This document shows, one piece after another, positions 47,021 to 56,126 of a DNA stretch of 64,000 nucleotides. Numbering within the stretch: position 1 is the stretch's first letter; every line of letters starts with the position of its first letter. A program made the translations under genes and the position numbers. The notes below the pieces were generated by a model, which saw only the letters and a list, made by a program, of their open reading frames with translations, made no database searches and was not told the origin of the DNA. The stretch lies in contig NZ_FOUE01000001.1 in assembly GCF_900114775.1 (NCBI RefSeq), forward strand, positions 248,001 to 312,000, given 5' to 3'. Origin of the DNA: Marinobacter zhejiangensis. Lineage in GTDB: Bacteria > Pseudomonadota > Gammaproteobacteria > Pseudomonadales > Oleiphilaceae.

Positions 47021-49624
47021 ATGGATTTTGAACATCCTTCCCACGGTTCATTAGCCGGCTCGCGGGTCGATCGCCTACAGCGCTCAATCACCAACCTGTG
47101 GCGGCCGCTGCTACTGGTCATCGCCGCCATTCTGTACGGCCTGCTGGCACAATCTGTGTTCAACACCCCCAGTCACGCCCCCTCCGGCGCCATCACCAGC
47201 TCGACCCCTGCGAACGACATTCGTGTCGACTATTCGATGCGAGATCTGGACGAAATTCTTACCGGCCGGCTCTGGCAGGACGACCAGTGGCTCCACGCCG
47301 AGCGCAGCGGGAGCGGCCTGGGCTATCTCAGGCATCCAGTGACTTTCCGCTTCCGCATCGAAAACCTGTCGGAGCGCCCCATGGAGCGGCTGATTGTGGT
47401 ACCGGCACCGTTCCTGGACCATATCGCCCCCGCGGCGATTGGCCGCGACGGCGTTACCCGCATGCCGGTGATGGGGGATGAGTACCCGTTCAGCAACCGT
47501 ATATACGACCTTCCGCAATGGGTCTGGCCGGTCACCATCGCCCCACAAAGCTCCACCCTGTTCCTGTTTGAAGTTCGCAACTCAGGGCCCACCATGCTGC
47601 CAGTATCACTGCAGACCCCGGAATCGGTGGTCGGGTCCACCGCCAGCACATTGGTCTGGAAGGCCTTTGTCAGTGGCGTCCTGGGGTTTGCCCTGTTGCT
47701 CAACCTGATGATCGTGACCCTGCTGCGACGCCCTGGTTTGGCGTGGCTCAGCGTATTGATGATCAGCATTATCCTTTCCCAGCTGGTGCTGGAGGGCTTT
47801 GGCCCATGGCTGCTCTGGCCCAATTACCCGGCGGCGAATGGCCTGCTCAGTGTCACCCTGCCCCTGTGTGTCATCGCCATCTGCCAGTTTACGCCACACT
47901 TTATTGACCTCCCGAGGCGCCCCACCTGGATCCTCAATGCGGTGTCGTTGATCGCCTTGCTGCTGCTGGTCACCACTCCGATCCGGATTCCCTACCTTGG
48001 CCAAGGCACGCTCCTGATTATCGCCGGTGCCGCACTTTTCTATATCCTGATCATTGTCACCAAGCGCCTGCATTCCCATCTATACGCCCGCTACTACGCG
48101 CTGGCGGTTATTGCCATATTCATTGGCGCAATCACGTCATCGATCCGCACAGTGGGCTTGGTTCCCGTCAACAGCGTAACCAACTCGGCGTTTTTCCTGG
48201 GCACAGCCATTGCCTCGATACTGCTGACCATGGGTATCGGACAGCTACTGCTGGAAGAACGCCGGCGGCGCCTGAGTGCCTCGATCCAGGCTCGTCAAGA
48301 GAAGTTGCGCCGAACCCGCCTGAAAGCCGATTACGACCAATTGCTGATCACCCACCAGAATACCGGTCTGCCCAACCGCCTGGTTCTGGAAGAAACCCTG
48401 GAAGAGATGCAGCGCCGGGGCGAACGCTACAACCTGTTCCTGGTACGCCTGGAATACTTCAGCCAGATCGAACAGTCGCTGGGTTACCAGGCCGCAACCA
48501 ACCTGCTCAACAGCTACCTGGCCCGGCTCAACGATTTCCTCCGGGATACCTTTGGTGAGGCCCTGGTTCGCTTCAACCATAAAGGGCTGGCCACCATCGA
48601 CATTACCAGCCACGCCTTCGCACTGCGAACCAACATGCTTCCCGGGCGGCCAGCCGCCATCCATAAAACCATCACCGACTGGCTCGAAGGCAGCTACATT
48701 GAAGGCCGCTATGCGTTCAGCTGGCACCCGTCTGTGGGCGTCGCCGATTCAGCCATTCACGGTAAATCCTCCGCTGAGGTGCTGTCCTGCGCCGGCTTCG
48801 CCGCACTTGATAAAAACCAGACTCTGACCGAATACGACTCTGATATCGCCCAGCAACAGTTGCGCAAGCAGGTCCTGATGCTCGACCTGGAAAATGCCCT
48901 CAGCAGCGGCGATATCTACCTGCTGTACCAGCCCAAAGTCAGTGTCCGCGACGGCAAGACAGTAGCATTCGAAGCACTGATCCGCTGGCAACACCGGGAG
49001 TTCGGCATGGTCACCCCCGACCAGTGGATACCGCTGGCGGAGCAGGTCGGAGCCATCTATCCGGTCACCCTTTGGGCACTGGACCGCGCCTGCCGCGACT
49101 GGCCATTACTGGCCCAGCACTACGGCCGCGAAGTTGCGGTGGCGATCAATATTTCCGCCCAGGATCTGAGCCAGCCAGGCTTTGATCAGGCCGTACTTGC
49201 CACCCTGCAAAACCACATGGTGCAGCCTCGTAACCTGATCCTTGAGATCACAGAAACGTCGGTGATGAGCAATACGGACAAAGCCAGGGCGATGATCCAC
49301 CAACTGAGCAGTGCCGGTATCCAGATCGCACTGGATGACTTTGGCACCGGGCACTCCTCCCTGGGTACCCTGGCCAGCTTCGACCTCGATGAGCTAAAGA
49401 TCGACCGCAGTTTCCTGGAGGACATCCTGACCAACCCAACCCGGCAACGGATATTCCGCACAGCGCTGGAACTGGGAGATGCCTTGCAGCTGAATATTGT
49501 GGTGGAAGGGGTAGAGAACGAGGCAACGGCCTATTGGCTCCAGCAGTTCCCGGGCCTGTACGGCCAGGGTTACTACTGGAGTCGGCCAGCGAGTGTTAAG
49601 CAGTTACTAGAGAGTAATCCCTGA
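47021..49624 (+). CDS. 7TM sensor with decayed GGDEF and intact EAL domain (c-di-GMP phosphodiesterase)
   Basis: The 867-residue protein is built like the one at 32637: a membrane helix (about 29-48), a periplasmic domain (about 50-205), seven helices (about 212-410), a GGDEF-like domain (about 440-600) and an EAL domain (about 620-867). The GGDEF signature is gone (the region reads RFNHKGLATID), while EAL is complete: EAL at 651-653, EITET, DDFGTGHSSLG, KIDRSF and VEGVEN. It lacks a cleavable signal and its periplasmic domain differs from the first, so the ligand probably differs. It overlaps the convergent monooxygenase gene by 29 nt. Confidence 0.9.
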   Translation: MDFEHPSHGSLAGSRVDRLQRSITNLWRPLLLVIAAILYGLLAQSVFNTPSHAPSGAITSSTPANDIRVDYSMRDLDEILTGRLWQDDQWLHAERSGSGLGYLRHPVTFRFRIENLSERPMERLIVVPAPFLDHIAPAAIGRDGVTRMPVMGDEYPFSNRIYDLPQWVWPVTIAPQSSTLFLFEVRNSGPTMLPVSLQTPESVVGSTASTLVWKAFVSGVLGFALLLNLMIVTLLRRPGLAWLSVLMISIILSQLVLEGFGPWLLWPNYPAANGLLSVTLPLCVIAICQFTPHFIDLPRRPTWILNAVSLIALLLLVTTPIRIPYLGQGTLLIIAGAALFYILIIVTKRLHSHLYARYYALAVIAIFIGAITSSIRTVGLVPVNSVTNSAFFLGTAIASILLTMGIGQLLLEERRRRLSASIQARQEKLRRTRLKADYDQLLITHQNTGLPNRLVLEETLEEMQRRGERYNLFLVRLEYFSQIEQSLGYQAATNLLNSYLARLNDFLRDTFGEALVRFNHKGLATIDITSHAFALRTNMLPGRPAAIHKTITDWLEGSYIEGRYAFSWHPSVGVADSAIHGKSSAEVLSCAGFAALDKNQTLTEYDSDIAQQQLRKQVLMLDLENALSSGDIYLLYQPKVSVRDGKTVAFEALIRWQHREFGMVTPDQWIPLAEQVGAIYPVTLWALDRACRDWPLLAQHYGREVAVAINISAQDLSQPGFDQAVLATLQNHMVQPRNLILEITETSVMSNTDKARAMIHQLSSAGIQIALDDFGTGHSSLGTLASFDLDELKIDRSFLEDILTNPTRQRIFRTALELGDALQLNIVVEGVENEATAYWLQQFPGLYGQGYYWSRPASVKQLLESNP

Positions 49625-51080
49625 GATCCAGCTCTTTCATCTGGTTAGCGTACTGGGACGCGAACCCCGGGTACATGGTGGCATTGAAGCCATCCTCGGT
49701 GAGATACCAGCTCTTGCAGCCGGAATTCCAGTTGGTCTTGGCCAGACGTTGCTGGATGGCCTCGTTGTACTCCTGCTGGGCACGATCCCGGACGGCAAGC
49801 GCTTTCAGGTTCCGGCTCAGAATGGTCTTGACGCCTTTGACGATGTAGTCGATCTGAGACTCCATGTAGACCAGCGCCGAGTTGTGCCCCGGTCCGGAGT
49901 TGGGCCCAAAGGTCAGGAACAGATTGGGATACCCGGCCACGTTGATGCTCTTGTAGGCCTGGGCACCGCGCTTCCAGTCATCGGCCAGGAGCCGGCCACC
50001 ACTGCCACGCACCGGGAACGGCGTGCCCGAGTGGCTAACGTCAAACCCGGTCGCAAACACAATCGCATCGAACTGGTGCTCAATCCCCTCCACCGTACGA
50101 ATACCGTGCTCCGATAGCCGGGCAATCGGCCAGGTAATCAATTTGCAGTTCGGCTGCTGCAAGGCCGGGTAGTAATCGTTCGACACCAGGATTCGTTTGC
50201 AGCCAATGCGGTAGTCCGGCGTGAGTTGTCGGCGCAGCCAGCGATCCTTGACCTGGCGCTTGAGGTGCCAGCGGCCCAGCCGTTCAGCCATCCGGGTGAC
50301 CGGAGAATCCCAGATAACCGCCAGCGCCATGGATTCGTGAGCCAGATACAGCCCTTTGCGCAGCGCTGACTGGCTGGCCGGTACCTTGCGGAACAAGGTC
50401 TTCTGCCAGTCCGGGGTTTCAAAATCCGGACGCGGCATCACCCAGGCCGGCGTACGCTGGAACACCGTCAGCTTGCCAGCCTCCTTGACCAGCTCCGGAA
50501 TGATCTGGATGGCGCTGGCTCCGGTGCCGATCACACCAACTTTCTTGCCGCGGAAATCGTAGTCGTGATCCCAGGCGGCGCTGTGGATCTTATGGCCCTG
50601 ATAGTCTTCGATACCCGGAATGTCGGGGAAGCCGGCGTTGGACAAGGGTCCCTGGGCCATCACTGCGGCACGGCCAGAAAAGACCTCCCCCGCCTCGGTG
50701 GTGGCATGCCACACCCCCAGCTCATCATCGAAGGCCAGGTCGGTCACGTTCTGGTTGAAACGGATGTACTTCTGAAGCCCGAAACGCTCCACCATCGCCT
50801 GGATATAACCAAGAATTTCTTCGCTGCCAGAAAAACTGCGGGACCAGTCCGGGTTCTGGTCAAAGGAGTAGGAATACAGGTTGGACGGGATGTCACAGGC
50901 CGCCCCCGGGTAATTGTTATCCCGCCAGGTACCGCCGACACGGTCAGCACGCTCCAGGGTCACGATATCGCGGATACCCGCCTGCTGCAGGCGGATGGCG
51001 GCACCCAGACCAGCAAAACCGGCGCCAACGATCAGTACCGTGGCCGAGGGGTTCTTGCGGGTTGTTGTCGATTTGCTCAT
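49596..51080 (-). CDS. Baeyer-Villiger-type flavin monooxygenase
   Basis: The 494-residue NADPH- and FAD-dependent monooxygenase has VLIVGAGFAGLGAAIRL (FAD), GGTWRDNNYPGAACD, the Baeyer-Villiger fingerprint YQGHKIHSAAW and the NADPH site VGVIGTGASAIQ. The Asp in the GACD segment and the fingerprint favour ketone-oxidising enzymes over simple N/S-oxygenases or AlmA-type alkane enzymes. It is last in a minus-strand set SDR-diiron protein-BVMO, 21 nt after the diiron gene. Such a set could oxidise a hydrophobic alcohol to a ketone and then an ester; substrate unknown. Confidence 0.88.
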   Translation of the reverse strand: MSKSTTTRKNPSATVLIVGAGFAGLGAAIRLQQAGIRDIVTLERADRVGGTWRDNNYPGAACDIPSNLYSYSFDQNPDWSRSFSGSEEILGYIQAMVERFGLQKYIRFNQNVTDLAFDDELGVWHATTEAGEVFSGRAAVMAQGPLSNAGFPDIPGIEDYQGHKIHSAAWDHDYDFRGKKVGVIGTGASAIQIIPELVKEAGKLTVFQRTPAWVMPRPDFETPDWQKTLFRKVPASQSALRKGLYLAHESMALAVIWDSPVTRMAERLGRWHLKRQVKDRWLRRQLTPDYRIGCKRILVSNDYYPALQQPNCKLITWPIARLSEHGIRTVEGIEHQFDAIVFATGFDVSHSGTPFPVRGSGGRLLADDWKRGAQAYKSINVAGYPNLFLTFGPNSGPGHNSALVYMESQIDYIVKGVKTILSRNLKALAVRDRAQQEYNEAIQQRLAKTNWNSGCKSWYLTEDGFNATMYPGFASQYANQMKELDLRDYSLVTA

Positions 51081-51101
51081 ATCACACTCTCAGGGCCCAG
51101 G

Positions 51102-52028
51102 TCAGGCGGTCGGTTTGTAGGTCAGTTCCCGTACCCAGCTTGGGATGGCCGGCAGGGCCTTGCGGGGGATGTACCCGGTCAATCTGACGATGGCGTCCAC
51201 GGGTGCGTGGTAGAAACGGTTGTCACGATCCACCACCCAACGGGAATGCTGCTTGATGATCTGAAACCAGACGTTGCGCCGCCCGTCTTCAGTGCGACCA
51301 CCGATTTTCTCGAACTTGCGCATGCACTCGTACAGTTTCTCTTCGGACAGCCCCATAGCCACAACGTTGTCCCTCATTTTGTTGAGCAGAGGGAAATAGG
51401 AAGCAATGCCCAGGATCAGCCGCGGGTCCATCAGCTGTGCCGCCATCTCCACCATCTTGATGTAGGTAGCGCCATGGCCCTGCATTTCCATCACCGTGAA
51501 CCCAACCCCCAAGTGGCGAGACTCGTCATCGTTGATCTTCTCGAACGCCTGGTGGCAAACCGGGTCGTCCACGGTATCGAGCAGGAACTTGCACAATGCG
51601 CCATCGAGCGCGATTTCCAGCATCGGCACCACTGTGCCCAGTACATAGACCGGCATTTCATCGCTGTATCGGTCCAGCCACTCGATGACCAGGCGCAGGT
51701 TGATGTTGGGCTCTGGCAGTTCGTCGCCGTCGAGCATCCCCCAGCGCTTCATCAGCGCCATTTCGGCATTGGCGTGGCGCTGTTCTTCGGCGTGGAAGTA
51801 GGTGTACAGCTCCCGTAAGGTGTCCGTAGGTGCCTTCTTGGCCATGGCGGCAAAAGCGCGGGCGCCCACGTGTTCGATCCACATCAGGTCGGCCATGAAC
51901 TCTTTGAGCTTTGGCCATTGTTCTTCCGTAATCAGGTCGGCCCCTGGGGCCTCCCAATCAATGTCTGACAGCGCCCACTGGGTGTTCTTCACCTTGGTGA
52001 GCATTTTATCCAGGTCGATCTTAGCCAT
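51102..52028 (-). CDS. Ferritin-like diiron protein of unknown substrate
   Basis: The 308-residue helical protein has the ligand set of a carboxylate-bridged diiron site: E52 (IEHV), E82xxH85 (EEQRH), E138 (PMLE) and E169xxH172 (ESRH), in four regions as in the AurF/ribonucleotide reductase-like fold. A C-terminal extension (about 210-308) has basic and aromatic residues. It has no signal peptide. It lies between the SDR and BVMO genes with 21- and 25-nt spacers and an AAGGAG start, so the three work together. It may be an oxygenase, desaturase or oxidase; I cannot name the reaction. Confidence 0.83.
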   Translation of the reverse strand: MAKIDLDKMLTKVKNTQWALSDIDWEAPGADLITEEQWPKLKEFMADLMWIEHVGARAFAAMAKKAPTDTLRELYTYFHAEEQRHANAEMALMKRWGMLDGDELPEPNINLRLVIEWLDRYSDEMPVYVLGTVVPMLEIALDGALCKFLLDTVDDPVCHQAFEKINDDESRHLGVGFTVMEMQGHGATYIKMVEMAAQLMDPRLILGIASYFPLLNKMRDNVVAMGLSEEKLYECMRKFEKIGGRTEDGRRNVWFQIIKQHSRWVVDRDNRFYHAPVDAIVRLTGYIPRKALPAIPSWVRELTYKPTA

Positions 52029-52053
52029 GAGTTACTCCTTGCGGCCGGGGAAT

Positions 52054-52896
52054 TCAGTTCAGACGGCTGGCGCCAAAGCGGTTGATCAGGCCCGTGCCCA
52101 GTGCATAAGTGCGAGGGATCAGGCGTTTGGCCCGCCAGATCAGACGGGCATCAAACTGGGGCATAACGTAGAGATCACCCCGATCAAGGGCATTGAGGGC
52201 ATCGTTGACCACCCGCTCGGCGGACATGCCAAAGCGGTTCATCAGCCGGTCAAACAGTTTTGAGGAATCACCAACGATGCGGCCGTTGGCATTGATGTTG
52301 GTTTTCACCAGGGTGGGACACAGCGCGGTCACAGCCACCCCGGATCCGGCCAGTTCCGCCGCCAGGGTTTCAGTGAGGGCAAGGGCGCCCGCTTTGGTCA
52401 CGTTGTACGGCCCCATCAACGGCGCCGCTGAGAAGCTGGCGGTTGAGGCAACATTCACAAGGCCGCCCCGTCCGAGCTTGCGCAGCCTGGGCGCAAACAC
52501 ATGACAGCCATGGATCACCCCCCAGAGGTTAATCCCCAGGGTCCAGTGCCAATCCTCAATGGCGGTTTCGCCAATGGGTAAGCCACCGATCCCCACCCCG
52601 GCGTTGTTGATGACCAGGTCCACGTCACCGGGAAGATGCTCATCCGCGGCCTTGGCTAACGCTTCCACCTGGCCCAGGTCACTGACATCGCATTGGCAGG
52701 CCCTGGCCTGACCTCCACTGGCGGTGATCTGCCCGGCGGTTTCTTCAGCGGCGGCGAGATTGATATCCGAACACAGTACCGCGCCACCCCGGTTGGCGAT
52801 TTCCAGGGCAAAGGCGCGACCAATACCACTGCCAGCGCCCGTAACAACCGCATTGGCACAGCTGCTCGGTTTCTTCGGCGAACCCATTCCGAACAT
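52054..52896 (-). CDS. Short-chain dehydrogenase/reductase
   Basis: The 280-residue classical SDR has the NAD(P) site VVTGAGSGIGRAF (about 18-30), NNAGVGIGG, and the catalytic YNVTK after the Ser in STASFSAAP. Start choice: the frame opens at 52959, but ATG at 52896 (AGGT 6 nt upstream) precedes the fold; ATG at 52887 is also possible. First gene of the SDR-diiron-BVMO set, divergent from a TetR gene. It could oxidise the alcohol whose ketone the BVMO uses; the direction is inferred. Confidence 0.88.
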   Translation of the reverse strand: MFGMGSPKKPSSCANAVVTGAGSGIGRAFALEIANRGGAVLCSDINLAAAEETAGQITASGGQARACQCDVSDLGQVEALAKAADEHLPGDVDLVINNAGVGIGGLPIGETAIEDWHWTLGINLWGVIHGCHVFAPRLRKLGRGGLVNVASTASFSAAPLMGPYNVTKAGALALTETLAAELAGSGVAVTALCPTLVKTNINANGRIVGDSSKLFDRLMNRFGMSAERVVNDALNALDRGDLYVMPQFDARLIWRAKRLIPRTYALGTGLINRFGASRLN

Positions 52897-53000
52897 GAAA
52901 GACCTACAATCGTTGCTTAACGTTTTCGTGGCCACAGACAGACCACCACCTGAGACCACGTTAAAGCGAATGCTTGTTCGGGTTCAATTCGGGAAAAATT

Positions 53001-53612
53001 ATGGCCAGAGTACCTCGACAGAAACGTGCCAAAGCAACCGTCAACGCCATTATCGAAGCCGGATTCATCGCGATGGCCGAGCATGGCCCGGCAGCGACAA
53101 CTACCCGGCAAATTGCTGATATTGCAGGGGTTGGTGTGGGCTCGCTGTATGAGTATTTCGACAACAAAGAGCAGATATTCCAGGTCATGGCCGAGCGCTT
53201 CGTGGCCGACACCATCGGCCTGATCCAGCCACTCATTCCGGCCCTTGTTCGGAAACCCATCAAGGAAGCCGTACGGGATTTGCTGCAACACTTCCGCAAT
53301 TTCCTGCAGCAGGACGACGAGCGCTACCTGAAATGTGCCCGTCATGCCATGACCCTTGGCTTCGAAGAGCATATGGAGCCGTTACAGAAGGCCTTATCGG
53401 AACTGGTCACCCAGTACCTGATGCACCACCCGGAAACCCTCCGTATCCGGAACATCCCGACCATGAGCTACATTCTGATCAACGGCGGAATTTTTTCAGT
53501 GGTGCGGCATCTCTGTGACCCGGCCCCGCCCATCAGTTTCGACGAACTGGTGGATGGACTGGCCACCATGGTTGGCCATTACACAGAGCAGGAGATGGTA
53601 TTGACGCAGTAG
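53001..53612 (+). CDS. TetR-family regulator of the SDR-diiron-BVMO cluster
   Basis: The 203-residue protein has the TetR DNA-binding domain RAKATVNAIIEAGFIAMAEHG, TTTRQIADIAGVGVGSLYEYFDNKEQI in segments (about 8-55). The frame starts earlier (TTG at 52974), but ATG at 53001 is a better start just before the domain. It is divergent from the SDR gene with 104 nt between, the normal place for a local repressor. The ligand half has no clue to the inducer. Confidence 0.86.
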   Translation: MARVPRQKRAKATVNAIIEAGFIAMAEHGPAATTTRQIADIAGVGVGSLYEYFDNKEQIFQVMAERFVADTIGLIQPLIPALVRKPIKEAVRDLLQHFRNFLQQDDERYLKCARHAMTLGFEEHMEPLQKALSELVTQYLMHHPETLRIRNIPTMSYILINGGIFSVVRHLCDPAPPISFDELVDGLATMVGHYTEQEMVLTQ

Positions 53613-53679
53613 GGAAAAGCACCGGCAGGGCGGTAGGAGCGCTGCCACCCAGGCCAGGTGGCAGCAGGGCAAACGATGA

Positions 53680-54291
53680 TTAGCCGCTGACAAAGACCGG
53701 ACCGAAGCCAAAGTTCCACAGCAGCACCGAGCCCACCCGGGTAGACACCAGTATCACCAGCGCCACCGTCAACAAGGCTCCGCCGTACATAACAGCCCGC
53801 TCCTTGGGAATCTGCATCACAATGGGCAACCCATCGTACATCAGCCAGGCGCCATAACAGGCTGCGCCCAGAAACACCAAGGCGTTGAACCAGGGCACCG
53901 GATACAGCAAGGCGAAGCCGGCCAGGAACAGCGGGGTACAGGAATACGCCGCCAGCGCGATGCCGTTAGCCGCGTTGTGCTCCTCCCTGGCACCGTAAGT
54001 ACGGGCCATCCAGTTGATGGCGTAGCCCAGGGCGAAAACCCCCACCAGCATGGCCAGGTAAGTCAGCACACTCAGCTGAATCGCACTGATTTCAGTCAGT
54101 TTGATGATCCGGTCACTGCCCACGGTCCAGCCAAAATAGGCGGTGGAGACATAAGCACAGATTGGCGCAATCGCCGCCAGCAGCAACACATACGTTACAT
54201 ACACTCGTGTTGGTGTTTCGTGTTCTTTTCGGATGGATGCCCACTCGTCGTCAGGGTGGGTAAACAGACCAAACGCATGACCCAGAAGCAT
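53680..54291 (-). CDS. Yip1-family inner-membrane protein
   Basis: The 203-residue protein opens with GLFTHPDDEWASIRKE, the start typical of bacterial Yip1-domain proteins, and has five membrane helices. Bacterial members have no settled function. GAGGGA lies 6 nt before the ATG. It is monocistronic by its spacing (67 nt past the TetR stop on the other strand, 100 nt from GST). Confidence 0.82.
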   Translation of the reverse strand: MLLGHAFGLFTHPDDEWASIRKEHETPTRVYVTYVLLLAAIAPICAYVSTAYFGWTVGSDRIIKLTEISAIQLSVLTYLAMLVGVFALGYAINWMARTYGAREEHNAANGIALAAYSCTPLFLAGFALLYPVPWFNALVFLGAACYGAWLMYDGLPIVMQIPKERAVMYGGALLTVALVILVSTRVGSVLLWNFGFGPVFVSG

Positions 54292-54391
54292 AGCCGTTTC
54301 CCTCTTATTGTGTCAGTCACAGTCCGGAGTGCCGAAACACACCGGTGCACTTCACTAAAAACCTAGTCCAGAAACGGCAAAAGCTCCAACA

Positions 54392-54964
54392 TCAGCTCAC
54401 ACGGGGATCGGTCTCGACCACACCAGGCCGATCACGGCAGCGGTCACGGTAAGCCAGTAAGACCGGCGCAGCTTTCCCCTCAAGCAAATCGCGGAAATCA
54501 ATCCAGTCGACAAGGCAATAGAGGCAGATGGCCGGGTAGTTCCAGTGGTCAAAGTCTCCCGCCTCAACCTGTTCTGCCAGCGCATTCAGGGTCCGGGTTA
54601 CCCGCTCGTGCTGGAGGGTGTAGAACAGGGAGTCCTGGTCAATATCGATGCCCGAGCGCTTCGACAGCAGCAGAGTGACGAACGAATCATTGGCTGCATC
54701 CACCAGGGTCAGCTGGTTTTCCTGATCCCAGTTCAGTGGTGGCAACCCCAGCTTCGGGCTCAGGTATCGGGCAATCACGCGGGAGTCGTACAGCACCTGA
54801 CCGTTATCTTCCAGCATCGGAATCTTCAGTGCCGGCGTCTGCCTGCGCAGCTCATCCCGGTCACCGCCATAGATGTCGAGATTGACAAAATCGTGTGGGG
54901 TGCCGGCCAGTAACAGGCGGATCCGGCGTGCGTAGGGCGAGGTTGTGGAACCTACCAGTTTCAT
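54392..54964 (-). CDS. Glutathione S-transferase family protein
   Basis: The 190-residue product has the thioredoxin-like N-terminal domain MKLVGSTTSPYARRIRLLL with a Ser/Tyr site and the cis-Pro loop LKIPMLEDNGQVLYDSRVIARYL (in segments), then a helical domain (about 85-190). It is shorter than typical GSTs (200-230). GAGGGA lies 5 nt before the ATG and 9 nt after the ald stop, so it is probably translated from the ald message. Substrate unknown. Confidence 0.86.
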   Translation of the reverse strand: MKLVGSTTSPYARRIRLLLAGTPHDFVNLDIYGGDRDELRRQTPALKIPMLEDNGQVLYDSRVIARYLSPKLGLPPLNWDQENQLTLVDAANDSFVTLLLSKRSGIDIDQDSLFYTLQHERVTRTLNALAEQVEAGDFDHWNYPAICLYCLVDWIDFRDLLEGKAAPVLLAYRDRCRDRPGVVETDPRVS

Positions 54965-54973
54965 GTCATTCCC

Positions 54974-56104
54974 TCAGCGTCTGGAAAGTTGGTCAAGCAG
55001 AATGGAAGCCGCAACCGGCGTATAGCCATGGGCTTCGGCCACGCTTGGGTGTACCACCTGCCCACAACCGATGTTCAGGCCAGCCAGCAGGTGGGGGTCA
55101 TCTCTGAGTGCCGCCACCGGCCCTTTGTTGGCCAATGCCAGTACAAAGGGCAGGGTCGCATTGTTGAGCGCCATCGCGGAGGTTCGAGCTACAGCGCCAG
55201 GCATGTTGGCCACACAGTAGTGCACCACCCCCTCTTCTACAAAGGTGGGATCGGCATGGGTTGTTGGCCTGGAGGTTTCCCCACATCCTCCCTGGTCAAT
55301 GGCAACATCAACAAACACGCTACCTTCGGCCATCCGCCGTAACATGTCACGGGTCACCAGTTTTGGCGTCGATGCCCCGGGTACCAGCACAGCCCCCACG
55401 ACCAGGTCGGCATTGATTACCGCTTGTTCAAGGGCCTCCTGGGTGGAAAACAGGGTTTTTATACGGTTGCCGTAGACATGGTCAAGGTGACGTAGCACGC
55501 CCAGGTCGCGATCCAGCACGGTGACATCCGCCCCCATCCCGACCGCAATGGTTGTCGCGCTTCGCCCGACCACACCGCCTCCAATCACGGTGACCCGTGC
55601 GGCAGATACACCGGGGACACCACCGAGCAGCACCCCCCGACCGCCCATGGACTTTTCCAGGCAATAGGCGCCAGCCTGCACAGCCATGCGCCCGGCCACC
55701 TCCGACATCGGCGCCAGCAACGGCAAGTGTCCGAGTTCGTCAGTCACCGTCTCATAGGCAATACATAGGGCTCCAGACGCCACGAGCTCGTCAGTCTGAG
55801 GGCGGTCCGGAGCGAGGTGCAAATAGGTAAACAGGGTGTGGCTGGAGTTGAGCAGCCGACGTTCACTTGCCTGGGGCTCCTTCACCTTCACAATCATTTC
55901 GGCTCTGGCATAGACCTCATCAGCACCGTCGACCAATAACGCTCCCGCAGCGCCATAATCGGCATCGCTGAACCCGGTTCCAGCGCCTGCCATGGCTTCA
56001 ACCACAACCTGATGACCGTTGTGGCACAGTTCCCGGACCGAGGCCGGTATCAAGCCGACGCGGTATTCATGGTTCTTGATCTCCTTCGGAACGCCAATCA
56101 ACAT
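54974..56104 (-). CDS. ald: Alanine dehydrogenase
   Basis: NAD+-linked oxidative deamination of L-alanine to pyruvate and ammonia. The 376 residues start [20 protein letters not shown] as in the family; KVKEPQ holds the pyruvate-binding Lys, LHLAPD the catalytic His, and [22 protein letters not shown] the NAD site. GGGAGGT precedes the ATG. It heads a probable two-gene unit with GST. It may supply pyruvate and ammonia during growth on amino acids. Confidence 0.95.
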   Translation of the reverse strand: MLIGVPKEIKNHEYRVGLIPASVRELCHNGHQVVVEAMAGAGTGFSDADYGAAGALLVDGADEVYARAEMIVKVKEPQASERRLLNSSHTLFTYLHLAPDRPQTDELVASGALCIAYETVTDELGHLPLLAPMSEVAGRMAVQAGAYCLEKSMGGRGVLLGGVPGVSAARVTVIGGGVVGRSATTIAVGMGADVTVLDRDLGVLRHLDHVYGNRIKTLFSTQEALEQAVINADLVVGAVLVPGASTPKLVTRDMLRRMAEGSVFVDVAIDQGGCGETSRPTTHADPTFVEEGVVHYCVANMPGAVARTSAMALNNATLPFVLALANKGPVAALRDDPHLLAGLNIGCGQVVHPSVAEAHGYTPVAASILLDQLSRR

Positions 56105-56126
56105 GACTACCTACCTCCCATCATTT

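Noticed and set aside
49596-51080. AlmA-type long-chain alkane monooxygenase
   Set aside because: The GGTWRDNNYPGAACD and YQGHKIHSAAW segments fit Baeyer-Villiger enzymes better than the AlmA sequence as I remember it; kept as BVMO-type.
52897-53000. A TetR operator made of CGAA-N6-TTCG (52967-52980) or of GCTTAACG / CGTTAAAGC arms
   Set aside because: Arms are only four bases in the first and unequal and 35 nt apart in the second; not better than chance.
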